This document shows, piece by piece, positions 41,927 through 50,050 of a stretch of DNA of 64,000 nucleotides (positions are counted from its first letter, which is position 1; every line of letters starts with the position of its first letter). The position numbers were made by a program, and so were the translations under genes. The DNA comes from an uncultured Acidimicrobiales bacterium (GTDB taxonomy: Bacteria > Actinomycetota > Acidimicrobiia > Acidimicrobiales > Aldehydirespiratoraceae): positions 2,266,277 to 2,330,276 of the forward strand of contig CATQHS010000001.1 of assembly GCA_958296055.1 (NCBI GenBank). Direction: 5' to 3'. The notes under the pieces were generated by a model that was not told the DNA's origin, did no database searches, and saw nothing but the letters and a program-made list of their open reading frames with translations.

Positions 41927-43247
41927 GTTGAAGTTCGGAACCGACGGGGTGCGCGGCGACGCCCGCGCCGATCTGACGGTTGAGGCGGCGGAGAGACTCG
42001 GCCGGGCCGGCGCTGAAATCCTCGGCGGCGACCGGTTCGCGGTGGGGCGAGACCCCCGAGCCTCCGGTCCGGCCTTAGCCGAGGCGGTCCACCGAGGGGT
42101 GGCGGCCGCCGGCGGCTCGTCCACCGACCTCGGGGTCCTGCCCACTCCGGCCGTAGCCCGCTGGTGCGCGGAGGAGAACGTGGCCGGGGCCATGGTGTCG
42201 GCCTCTCACAACCCCTGGTTCGACAACGGGGTTAAGTTCTTCGGTCCCGGCGGGCTCAAGCTCGACGATGCCGCCCAGGCCCGAGTCCAGGCCCGCTTTG
42301 AGGCCGCAGGCATCGGTTTCGGTCCCGGCGGCCGGGCCGCGGAGGTCCGTTCTGAAGCCGAGGCGGCCCGTCGGCGCCATATCGACGCGGTGGCGGCCAG
42401 CATCGGGTGCCGGGACCTGGGCGGGTTGAGCGTGGTGGTCGACGGGGCCAACGGGGCCGCCTCGGCCGTCGGGCCCGAATGCCTGCGCAGGCTGGGGGCG
42501 TCGGTGCGGGAGCTGAACACCTCCCCCGACGGCCGCAACATCAACGAGGGATGCGGCTCCACCCATCCCGAGGGTCTTCGGGCCGCGGTGGTCGAGTCGG
42601 CGGCCGACGCCGGGGTGGCCTTCGACGGCGACGCCGACCGGGTCGTGGCCGTCGACAACGCCGGGAACCTGGTGGACGGCGATCAGATCATCGCCGTGTG
42701 CGCCCTCGACCGCCGCCGCCGGGGCACCCTGCCCGGCCCGGGCGTGGTGATCACGATCATGGCCAACGGCGGGCTTCGCCGGGCCATGGCCGCCGAAGGC
42801 ATCGAGGTGGTCGAAACCGCCATCGGCGACCGGCGCGTGCTGGAGATGCTCGACCGGCGGGGGCTGGCCCTGGGGGGCGAGCAGTCGGGGCACGTGATCT
42901 TCCGGGATCTGGCCACCACCGGCGATGGCCTGCTCACCGCCGTGCAGTTGCTGGACGCCCTCAAGCGCTCGGGGCTGGATCTGGCCAACCTGGCCGCCGC
43001 GGCCATGACCCGGCGCCCTCAGGTGCTCGCCGATGTCCGCCTTGAGGCCCCGGCGGGCGGCCTGGAGGCCCGGCTGGCCCCGGCGGCGGCCGCCGCCGCC
43101 GAGCGCCTGGCCGGTGCCGGCCGGGTGCTGGTGCGGCCGTCGGGAACCGAGCCGGTGGTGCGGATCATGGTGGAGGCCGACGACCATTCAACCGCCCGGG
43201 CAGAAGCCGACCGGCTGGTCTCAGAGATCGCCACCGCCCTGTCCTGA
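41922..43247 (+). CDS. glmM: Phosphoglucosamine mutase
   Basis: Converts glucosamine-6-P to glucosamine-1-P for peptidoglycan precursor synthesis. 441 residues: MVLKFGTDGVRGDA, phosphoserine loop VSASHNPWFDNGVKFFGPGG (active Ser in ASHNP), metal site FDGDADRVVAVD, sugar loop GGEQSGHVIF and phosphate loop VRPSGTEPVVRIM. Its place after rpsI is standard in actinobacteria. Confidence 0.96.
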   Translation: MVLKFGTDGVRGDARADLTVEAAERLGRAGAEILGGDRFAVGRDPRASGPALAEAVHRGVAAAGGSSTDLGVLPTPAVARWCAEENVAGAMVSASHNPWFDNGVKFFGPGGLKLDDAAQARVQARFEAAGIGFGPGGRAAEVRSEAEAARRRHIDAVAASIGCRDLGGLSVVVDGANGAASAVGPECLRRLGASVRELNTSPDGRNINEGCGSTHPEGLRAAVVESAADAGVAFDGDADRVVAVDNAGNLVDGDQIIAVCALDRRRRGTLPGPGVVITIMANGGLRRAMAAEGIEVVETAIGDRRVLEMLDRRGLALGGEQSGHVIFRDLATTGDGLLTAVQLLDALKRSGLDLANLAAAAMTRRPQVLADVRLEAPAGGLEARLAPAAAAAAERLAGAGRVLVRPSGTEPVVRIMVEADDHSTARAEADRLVSEIATALS

Positions 43248-43269
43248 TCGCCGGGTCCTGGCCGCCGGG
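43242..43269. repeat. Imperfect 14-bp tandem duplication at the glmM/DUF368 convergent junction
   Basis: TCCTGATCGCCGGG (43242-43255) is followed directly by TCCTGGCCGCCGGG (43256-43269). The glmM TGA is inside the first copy. Third convergent junction in the window with a 14-bp tandem unit. Confidence 0.65.
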
Positions 43270-43276
43270 TGCGGTT

Positions 43277-44239
43277 TCAGGTCACTGCCGCGCCGCCGCC
43301 GGCCCGGCCGCTGCGGGTTCGGGAGTGGTCGGCCCACCAGGACCAGGCCATCACCACGATGAAGCCCGCCGCGGCCAAGGCGGTGGGCCCGAGCCATTCG
43401 TCGGCCGCGGGCCAGGCCAGCTCGGTGCCGGCCGTGGACTCCTCCGGGTGGCGGTCGATCACGCCGACGCCGTCGGGCCAAGGCCACAGCACCCTCAGGG
43501 ACCCGATCATTAGCCCGATCAGAACGGCCATGACCCGATCGTGGGCCCGCTCCAGCAGGCGGCCCAGCAGCGACGAGAACAGCGCCAGCCCCACCACGGC
43601 CCCCAAGGCCAAGGCCGCGGCCTTGGCGTAGTGGCGCTCGTCGATGGCGGTGATGGCCGGGCTGTACATGCCGATCATCAACAGCAGGAACGAGCCGCTG
43701 ATGCCGGGCAGGATCATGGCGCACACCGCCACCATGCCCGCCCCGGCGAAGACCCACGGAGAGGGATCGGCGATCGGTCCCGCCTGCAGGCCCAGACCGG
43801 CGAAGACGACGGCGGCCACCGCCATCGCGATCATCGGGTCGGTCCAGCGGGGGGCCCGGATCATCCGAGCCGCCACCACGATCGATCCTGCCACTAGGCC
43901 CGCGAACAGGCCGGCCATCTCGGCGGGGTTGGTCCGAAGCTGGGTTTCGATCACCGAGGCCAGGGCCACCACCGCGGCCATGATCCCGGCCAGCAGCGGG
44001 ACGAGGAAGAGCCAATCGAGGTCCCGAACCCGGCGCCAAGACCCCCGCCAGTCGCCGGTCACCAGCGAGCCCAGGGCCCGGGCCCCGGCCCTGACCACCT
44101 CCACCAGGCGCTCGTAGATGCCCAGCACCAGGGCCACGGTGCCCCCGGACACGCCGGGCACCACATCCGCCGCGCCCATCACGAACCCGCGCAGCACCTG
44201 GGCGCCCGCCCGGCCCATCGTCGATCTCTCAGCCCTCAC
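43277..44239 (-). CDS. DUF368 membrane protein, probable polyprenyl-phosphate transporter (PopT type)
   Basis: 320 residues with about eight to nine membrane segments. N-terminal motif GFVMGAADVVPGVSGGTVALVLGIYERL and an internal repeat of it, AVCAMILPGISGSFLLLMIGMY, are hallmarks of DUF368, shown in other bacteria to recycle undecaprenyl phosphate. The GTG at 44239 overlaps the stop of the XRE-cupin regulator gene (GTGA), so the two are probably co-expressed. Alternative ATG at 44218. Why a lipid recycler follows a nitrogen-type regulator is unclear. Confidence 0.85.
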   Translation of the reverse strand: MRAERSTMGRAGAQVLRGFVMGAADVVPGVSGGTVALVLGIYERLVEVVRAGARALGSLVTGDWRGSWRRVRDLDWLFLVPLLAGIMAAVVALASVIETQLRTNPAEMAGLFAGLVAGSIVVAARMIRAPRWTDPMIAMAVAAVVFAGLGLQAGPIADPSPWVFAGAGMVAVCAMILPGISGSFLLLMIGMYSPAITAIDERHYAKAAALALGAVVGLALFSSLLGRLLERAHDRVMAVLIGLMIGSLRVLWPWPDGVGVIDRHPEESTAGTELAWPAADEWLGPTALAAAGFIVVMAWSWWADHSRTRSGRAGGGAAVT

Positions 44240-44877
44240 GAATGCACCTTCAGGGACAGGAACTGGATCGGCAGCTCGATCAGACGCACCGGGCCGTGAG
44301 CTATCTCGCCGTGGATCTGCATGGTGTCGCCTGGCCGCAGGACATACCGCTTGGCTCCGTAGCCGTACTCTATGACGCCCTCGACGACGTACAGGAACTC
44401 CACGCCGCCGTGCTGGAACACCGGGAACACCTCGTCGGCCTTGGTGAGGGTCACCAGCACCGGCTCTATGACCCGAACCGGTCCTCTCAGCGACCCCAAG
44501 TCCTGATAGCGGCTGCCGTCCCTCGAGCCTTGATGGGCGATGTCGAGGCCCTCCCCGGCCGGCACGATCACCGCGTCATGCTCTTCGTCGAGGCCGCGGA
44601 AGAAGGCGGTGAGGGGGACCCCGGCCGCGTTGGCCAGACCGGTCAGGGTATTGAGGCTCGGCGAGGTCTGGCCGTTCTCGATCTTGGACAGCATCCCCAG
44701 CGACAGCCCGGCCGCGTCGGCGAATCGCTCCAAGGTGAGCCCCAAGCCAGTCCGCAGGTCCCGGACCCGCTCGCCCACCACCCGGCAGACGTCGTCGGTG
44801 GCGAGCCGGTCGCCCGCCTCGGGACCGGGTCCGCCCGATTCGGCGGCGGGGTGCTCGGCCAAGCCGGGTCCGCCCAT
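44236..44877 (-). CDS. XRE-family regulator with C-terminal cupin domain
   Basis: 213 residues from ATG 44877. Residues about 32-85 form a helix-turn-helix (VRDLRTGLGLTLERFADAAGLSLGMLSKIENGQ). Residues about 135-205 form a cupin (VFPVFQHGGVEFLYVVEGVIEYGYG, RPGDTMQIHGEIAHGP) that likely senses a small amine or amino acid, as in PuuR-like proteins. It lies 47 bases after glnT on the same strand, so it probably controls the divergent glnT/mgs genes. A decayed paralogue lies at 56199-56766. Confidence 0.88.
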   Translation of the reverse strand: MGGPGLAEHPAAESGGPGPEAGDRLATDDVCRVVGERVRDLRTGLGLTLERFADAAGLSLGMLSKIENGQTSPSLNTLTGLANAAGVPLTAFFRGLDEEHDAVIVPAGEGLDIAHQGSRDGSRYQDLGSLRGPVRVIEPVLVTLTKADEVFPVFQHGGVEFLYVVEGVIEYGYGAKRYVLRPGDTMQIHGEIAHGPVRLIELPIQFLSLKVHS

Positions 44878-44924
44878 CTGGGTTCGGACTGCGTTGTGGC
44901 CAGCCCGGGCGGCGGGCGCTCCGG

Positions 44925-46286
44925 TCAGAACAGGGTCAGGTACTGGTCGATCTCGGCCGGGGTTACCTGGTGGTGGTGGGCCATGAACTCCTCCCGCTTG
45001 ACCAGCGCGTAGTAGTCGCGGTAGGGCCCGTGGGGGGTCATGCCCAGCCCGTTGCCCAGCACGTCGTCGGCGACCAGGTTGTCGGCCGCGTGCAGAAGCG
45101 TGGGCGGCAGCATCTTTATGCCCCGGGCCGCGATCTCGGAGGCCGAGAGGGTGAAGAGGTTGGCGGTGTTGGGCTCGCCCGGGTCCATCTCGTTGTCGAT
45201 CCCGTCGAGGCCGCAGGCCAACACCGCGGCCAGCGCGAGATAGGGGTTGGCGGCGCCGTCGGCTAGCCGAAACTCGATGCGGTCCGGCTCGGGCACGCGG
45301 ATCATATGGGTGCGGTTGTTGCCGCCGTAGGCGGCGTAAGCTGGCGCCCAGGTCGCCCCGGAGGAGGGCGCGCTCACCCCCATGCGCTTGTAGGAGTTGA
45401 CGATCGGGCAGACGACGGCCACTAAGGCCTCGGCGTGGGCCAGCAGTCCGGCTGTGAACTGGTAGGCCAACTCGCTCAGCCCCAGGCCTTTGGAGTCGGC
45501 GCCGCCCGTCGCCGGGAACAGGGGCTCGTCGCCATCTGCGGTCCACAGGCTCATGTGGGCGTGGAGCCCGTTGCCGGTCTTGTTGGCGAAAGGCTTGGGC
45601 ATGAAGGTGGCGTACCGCCCGTCCCGCTGGGCCAGGGTGTGGACCATCAGCCGGAACAGGATCAGGCGGTCGGCGGTGGTCATGGCGTCGGAGTACTTCC
45701 AGTTCTGCTCGTACTGGCCGTTGGCGTCCTCGTGGTCGTTGGCGTAGTTGGACCAGCCCATGGCGTTGAGATGCTTGGACACCGTGGTGAGGTGGGGCAG
45801 CATCCGGGTCAGCCCCCGGGCGTCGTAGCAGGGCAGGGGGTTGTCGTCGCGTTCGTCGGCCACCCTGATCTCGCCGTTTTCGCCCCGCACCACCAGCGAG
45901 TACTCGGCCTCGAATCCGGCCTTGAGCACCATGTTGCGGGCGGCCAGCGCCTCCAGCGCGTTGCGAAGGATCACCCGGGGGGCGTAGGGCCACGGCTCGC
46001 CCTCTACGGTCGGGTCGCACTGCATGGCCGCCACGTTGGGCTGCCACGGCAACTGGGTGTAGGAGGCCGGGTCGGGCAAGGCCAGTATGTCGGGGCTGGA
46101 CGCGTCCTGACCGATGGGCCCGGCCGCGAATCCGGCGAACCCGGCGCCGTCGGCCATGAGCCCGTCGAGAGCCTCGACCGGCACCAGCTTGGCGCACGGC
46201 TTGCCGTGCATCTCCACGAACATGGCGTAGATGAACTCCACGCCGTCCGCCTCGACCCGCGACCGGATCTCCTCTGCTGAGCCCAC
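44925..46286 (-). CDS. glnT: Glutamine synthetase-like ligase (GlnT / gamma-glutamylmethylamide synthetase)
   Basis: ATP-dependent ligase that joins ammonia or methylamine to glutamate. 453 residues from GTG 46286, chosen because AAGGAGG lies 6 bases upstream and the product aligns from there (VEFIYAMFVEMHGKPCAKLVPVE); an in-frame ATG at 46373 would add 29 residues. Catalytic motifs: GFEAEYSLVV, GNGLHAHMSLW, NSYKRMG and RIEFRLADGAANPYLALAA. It is divergent from mgsABC across a 150-base gap. Association with mgs and sox genes favours a role with methylamine (GmaS), but GlnT and GmaS cannot be told apart here. Confidence 0.85.
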   Translation of the reverse strand: MGSAEEIRSRVEADGVEFIYAMFVEMHGKPCAKLVPVEALDGLMADGAGFAGFAAGPIGQDASSPDILALPDPASYTQLPWQPNVAAMQCDPTVEGEPWPYAPRVILRNALEALAARNMVLKAGFEAEYSLVVRGENGEIRVADERDDNPLPCYDARGLTRMLPHLTTVSKHLNAMGWSNYANDHEDANGQYEQNWKYSDAMTTADRLILFRLMVHTLAQRDGRYATFMPKPFANKTGNGLHAHMSLWTADGDEPLFPATGGADSKGLGLSELAYQFTAGLLAHAEALVAVVCPIVNSYKRMGVSAPSSGATWAPAYAAYGGNNRTHMIRVPEPDRIEFRLADGAANPYLALAAVLACGLDGIDNEMDPGEPNTANLFTLSASEIAARGIKMLPPTLLHAADNLVADDVLGNGLGMTPHGPYRDYYALVKREEFMAHHHQVTPAEIDQYLTLF

Positions 46287-46436
46287 GGCGACCTCCTTGA
46301 TGCCTTCCTTGGGGTTGCCTTTCCCGGCGATTACTGCTAAGAAAGAGCTTTCACTAGCGGTAAAGTGCAACATTAGCACCCCTGCCGTCCGGGCGCGACC
46401 CGCGCCGCCCGGGTTCGACCTGATCGGAAGCGACAC
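46287..46436. promoter_or_regulatory. Divergent promoter region between glnT and mgsA
   Basis: The middle of this gap (about 46330-46378) is clearly AT-richer than its surroundings. It contains TTGCAC on the minus strand (46369-46364) and GCTA/TAGC half-sites around AAGAGCTTT. These could be a -35 box and an operator for the nearby XRE-cupin protein. No clear -10 is seen. Confidence 0.35.
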
Positions 46437-47336
46437 ATGTGCGGAATAGTGGGGCTTTTTCTCAAGACTGAGAAATACCGGCCCCGGCTGGGCCAGTTCA
46501 CCGCCCGCATGCTGCACGAGATGCGCGAACGGGGCCCCGACAGCGCCGGGTTCGCCGTCTACGACCGGGGCGCCGAGGGCCTCACCCGGATCACGGTGCT
46601 GGCCGAGGGGGCCCGGCCCGACTGGGGCGCGGCCGCGGCCGGCCTCGAGGCCGTCCTCGGGGCCGAGGTGTCGGTGAGGCCCGTGCGGGACCACGCCGTG
46701 CTCGAGACCGCGGGCGACGGCCGCCGGGCCCGCCGTTGGCTGATCGAGAACGACCCCGACATCGACGTATTGAGCTACGGGTCCCAGATCGAGATCTACA
46801 AGTCGGTCGGCGACCCCGACTTGGTGGTCGAGCGCTACGACCTCGAGTCGCGCTCGGGGACCCACGCCATCGCCCACACCCGGATGGCCACCGAGTCGGC
46901 GGTCACCACCAACGGATCGCACCCCTTCGCCACCGGCGCCGACACCTGCCTGGTCCACAACGGGTCCCTGTCCAACCACAACCAGCTCCGGGCCCGGCTC
47001 GAGCGCGTCGGCGAGAGCTTCCAGACCGAGAACGACTCCGAGGTGGCGGCCGGGTTCCTGTCGTGGCGGCTGCGAGAGGGCGACACCCTCACCGAGGCGC
47101 TGGAGCGGGCCCTGGCCGAGTTGGACGGGTTCTTCACCTTCGCCATCGGCATCGCCGACGGCTTCGCCATCCTGCGCGACCCCATCGCCTGCAAGCCGGC
47201 CGTGGTGGCCGAGACCGACGACTGGGTGGCGATGTCGTCGGAGTACCGGGCCATCGCCCAGCTCCCCGACGTCGGCCACGCCGAGGTGTGGACGCCGGCG
47301 CCGGGCCGCATCTACACCTGGAGCCTGGCCGCGTGA
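46437..47336 (+). CDS. mgsA: Class II glutamine amidotransferase subunit (MgsA / GlxB type)
   Basis: 299 residues. The N-terminal nucleophile Cys2 (MCGIVGLFLK) marks an N-terminal-nucleophile amidotransferase. Further family features: RGPDSAGFAVYD, AHTRMATESAVTTNGSHPF and LVHNGSLSNHNQLR. This corresponds to the amidotransferase domain of glutamate synthase as a separate protein, as in N-methylglutamate synthase MgsA. The ATG has GGAAG 6 bases upstream. Its stop overlaps the mgsB GTG. Confidence 0.85.
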   Translation: MCGIVGLFLKTEKYRPRLGQFTARMLHEMRERGPDSAGFAVYDRGAEGLTRITVLAEGARPDWGAAAAGLEAVLGAEVSVRPVRDHAVLETAGDGRRARRWLIENDPDIDVLSYGSQIEIYKSVGDPDLVVERYDLESRSGTHAIAHTRMATESAVTTNGSHPFATGADTCLVHNGSLSNHNQLRARLERVGESFQTENDSEVAAGFLSWRLREGDTLTEALERALAELDGFFTFAIGIADGFAILRDPIACKPAVVAETDDWVAMSSEYRAIAQLPDVGHAEVWTPAPGRIYTWSLAA

Positions 47337-48076
47337 GCCCGGCCGCCGACGAGGCTCCGCCCGATCCGAGCTCAGCCGTCGCCGTCACCGTCGATCTGGG
47401 CGAGACGTCGAGGCGGGAGCTCAACCGGATGCTCCACCAGGCGCAAGCAGGGTCGTTCCGGGTCCTGAACCCCCGGGGCGCCCACGGGCTGGCCTGCGGC
47501 CTCGACGCCCGCGTAAGCGTCGAGATCGAAGGCTCGGTGGGCTACTACTGCGCGGGGATGAACAAACAGGGGTCGGTCTCGGTCAACGGCAACGCCGGCA
47601 CCGGCTTGGCCGAGAACATCATGTCGGGGACGGTGAGGATCACCGGCAGCGCCACCATGTCGGCCGGGGCCACCGGCTGCGGCGGGCTGGTGGTGATCGA
47701 GGGCGACGCCGGCTCCCGGTGCGGCATCTCCATGAAGGGCGTCGACATCGTGGTGGGCGGCAGCGTGGGCCACATGAGCGCCTTCATGGCCCAGGCCGGC
47801 AACCTGGTGGTCCTGGGCGACGCCGGGGCCGACCTGGGCGACTCCATCTATGAGGCCCGGCTGTTCGTGCGGGGCGATGTGGAGAGCCTCGGCTCCGACG
47901 CGGTCCAAAAGGAGATGCGCCCCGAGCACGTCGCGGCCCTGGCCCGGCTGCTCGACGCGGCCGGGATGGAGGCCGACCCCGGCGACTTCCGCCGGTACGG
48001 GTCGGCCCGCGGCCTCTACAACTTCCACATCGACGACATCGACGCCGAGCTGAGCGCGCGCCGGGAGGCATCATGA
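47333..48076 (+). CDS. mgsB: Glutamate-synthase GXGXG-domain protein (MgsB / GlxC type)
   Basis: 247 residues from GTG 47333, overlapping the mgsA stop (GTGA); the longer open frame from 46736 is antisense-like noise across mgsA. The body is a repeated beta-helix (SVEIEGSVGYYCAGMNKQGS, VNGNAGTGLAENIMSGTVRI, GDAGSRCGISMKGVDIVVGG), matching the C-terminal structural domain of GltB. It forms a complex with the MgsA- and MgsC-type subunits in characterised systems. Its end overlaps mgsC (ATGA). Confidence 0.85.
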   Translation: MSPAADEAPPDPSSAVAVTVDLGETSRRELNRMLHQAQAGSFRVLNPRGAHGLACGLDARVSVEIEGSVGYYCAGMNKQGSVSVNGNAGTGLAENIMSGTVRITGSATMSAGATGCGGLVVIEGDAGSRCGISMKGVDIVVGGSVGHMSAFMAQAGNLVVLGDAGADLGDSIYEARLFVRGDVESLGSDAVQKEMRPEHVAALARLLDAAGMEADPGDFRRYGSARGLYNFHIDDIDAELSARREAS

Positions 48077-49392
48077 CCGACGACGGCGCCTGGCAGCTTC
48101 GGGAGTCCTACACCTTCGACCGCAACGTGATCGCGGAGATCCGCCGGGCCGCCAACACCGGCATCTACCGCATCCGGGGCTGGGGGGCCAAGCGCCGGCT
48201 CCCCATCCTCGACGACCTGGTGTTTCTGGGCGCGTCCATGTCGCGCTATCCCCTAGAGGGGTACCGCGAGTCGTGCGGCACCGACGTGGTGATCGGCGCC
48301 GAGCGGGCGGCCCGGCCCGTTCGGCTGGACATCCCGGTGACCATCGCCGGCATGAGCTTCGGCTCGCTGTCCCATCAGGCCAAGGAGGCCCTGGGCCGGG
48401 GGGCCAGCGCCATGGGCACCTCCACCACCACCGGCGACGGCGGCATGACCTCCGAGGAGCGGGAGCACTCCTCGACGCTGGTCTACCAGTACCTCCCGTC
48501 CCGGTACGGCATGAACCCCGACGACCTGCGCCGGGCCGACGCCATCGAGGTGGTGGTCGGCCAGGGGGCCAAACCGGGCGGAGGCGGGATGCTGCTGGGC
48601 CAGAAGATCACCGAGCGGGTGGGGGAGATGCGCACCCTGCCGGTGGGCATCGACCAGCGGTCGGCCTGCCGCCATCCCGACTGGACCGGCCCCGACGACC
48701 TCCAGATCAAGATCCAAGAGCTGCGCGAGATCGTGGACTGGCAGGTTCCGATCTACGTCAAGGTGGGCGCGGCCCGTCCCTTCTACGACACCGCTTTGGC
48801 GGTCAAGGCCGGCGCCGACGCGGTGGTGGTGGACGGCATGCAGGGCGGCACCGCCGCCACCCAGGAGGTGTTCATCGAGCACGTGGGCATCCCCACCATC
48901 GCGGCCATACCCGAGGCGGTCCGGGCCCTCAGGGATCTCGGCGTGCACCGGGGGGAGGTCAAGCTCATCGCCGCCGGGGGCATCCGCTCCGGCGCGGACG
49001 TGGCCAAGGCCCTGGCCTTGGGGGCCGACGCCGCCTCGATCGGCACGGCTGCCCTGATCGCCATCGGCGACAACGACCCCGGCTACGACGACGAGTACCG
49101 GCGCCTGGGCTCGGCCGCCGGCTTCTGGGACGACTTCCAAGACGGCACCGACCCGGCCGGCATCACCACCCAGGACCCGAGTCTGTCGGCCCGCCTCGAC
49201 CCGGTGATCGGGGGCCGCCGCCTGGCCAACTACCTGCAGGTGCTGACCCTGGAGACTCAGACCATCGCCCGGGCCTGCGGGAAGTCCCACGTCTCCAACC
49301 TCGAGCCCGAGGACCTGGCCGCCCTGACCGTGGAGGCCGCGGCCATGGCCAAAGTGCCGGTGGCCGGCACCGGCTGGATCCCCGGAGCCTGA
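48073..49392 (+). CDS. mgsC: FMN-binding glutamate synthase-like subunit (MgsC / GlxD type)
   Basis: 439 residues, the FMN barrel of glutamate synthase as a separate protein. Motifs: GMSFGSLSHQAKEALGRGA, QGAKPGGGGMLLGQK, VDGMQGGTAATQEVF, AAGGIRSGADVAKALALGADA. The segment where GltB carries its closely spaced 3Fe-4S cysteines reads GDNDPGYDDEYRRLGSAAG, with no Cys, before GITTQDP. The three Cys in the protein are scattered. Translation is coupled to mgsB. It likely makes N-methylglutamate or glutamate; the electron donor is not evident. Confidence 0.85.
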   Translation: MTDDGAWQLRESYTFDRNVIAEIRRAANTGIYRIRGWGAKRRLPILDDLVFLGASMSRYPLEGYRESCGTDVVIGAERAARPVRLDIPVTIAGMSFGSLSHQAKEALGRGASAMGTSTTTGDGGMTSEEREHSSTLVYQYLPSRYGMNPDDLRRADAIEVVVGQGAKPGGGGMLLGQKITERVGEMRTLPVGIDQRSACRHPDWTGPDDLQIKIQELREIVDWQVPIYVKVGAARPFYDTALAVKAGADAVVVDGMQGGTAATQEVFIEHVGIPTIAAIPEAVRALRDLGVHRGEVKLIAAGGIRSGADVAKALALGADAASIGTAALIAIGDNDPGYDDEYRRLGSAAGFWDDFQDGTDPAGITTQDPSLSARLDPVIGGRRLANYLQVLTLETQTIARACGKSHVSNLEPEDLAALTVEAAAMAKVPVAGTGWIPGA

Positions 49393-49474
49393 CCGCAAAG
49401 GCGGCCGGCTGAGATCGGATCGCCTCGCCCGCCTCGCCGGGTTGGGCTGGTTACCGGGTAATCGCCAACCGCGC

Positions 49475-50050
49475 TCAGACCGTCACCGCGACGGCGAATT
49501 CCCAGCCCGCGTCCACTAGGGCATCGAAGAGGTACTGGCCGAAGGAGCGGTCGCAGGCGATCAGGTAGGAGCGGGTGCCGGAGGCGTCGTTGCGGACGAT
49601 GTCGCAGGTGACCCTGGCCACCGTGGCTGACGCGGCCGCGCCGTCGGGGGTCATGTCGTCGCTCCAGTCCAGGCTGCACACTTTCTCCAGCGCCGAGGCC
49701 GCGCTGTCGCCGGTCAGGCAGAACAAGGCCCGGCTGTGGGTGTGGATGACCACGCTGTGAAAACCGTCCAGGCCGAGGCCGTCCACGAAGGCCTGAGCGG
49801 CGGCGATGGGCCCGATCAGCATCCACTCGCCCGGCCGCTGCCCGCACACCAGCACGTCGCCGACGGTGACGCTGGCGCCGAATCCCACTCCCACCCGGTC
49901 CGCCGCCTCGGGGTCGGCTCGCAGGATGGTCTTGCCGGTGGAGGAGAGGTCGCTCAGGGTCAGGGGCGGCCCCCCGGCATCGCCGAGCGGACTGGGCTTG
50001 AGGAAGTCGTAGGTCTTGGTGACCGGGCTCTCGAACGGGATGTCAGCCAC
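49475..50050 (-). CDS. soxG: Sarcosine oxidase gamma subunit / MgdD-like
   Basis: 191 residues. Small subunit of heterotetrameric sarcosine oxidase (or N-methylglutamate dehydrogenase). Weakly conserved as usual for the family, but shows VGDVLVCGQRPGEWMLIGP, HSRALFCLTGDSAASALEKVCSLDW in pieces, and YLIACDRSFGQYLFDALVDAGWEF. Its start overlaps the soxA end by 8 bases. It ends convergent with mgsC, with a 9-bp direct repeat (CGCCTCGCC twice) in the 82-base gap. Confidence 0.85.
   Translation of the reverse strand: MADIPFESPVTKTYDFLKPSPLGDAGGPPLTLSDLSSTGKTILRADPEAADRVGVGFGASVTVGDVLVCGQRPGEWMLIGPIAAAQAFVDGLGLDGFHSVVIHTHSRALFCLTGDSAASALEKVCSLDWSDDMTPDGAAASATVARVTCDIVRNDASGTRSYLIACDRSFGQYLFDALVDAGWEFAVAVTV

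Noticed and set aside
46736..47332. N-terminal extension of MgsB through mgsA
   Set aside because: It is an Arg-rich off-frame reading of mgsA. The GTG overlapping the mgsA stop is the natural start.
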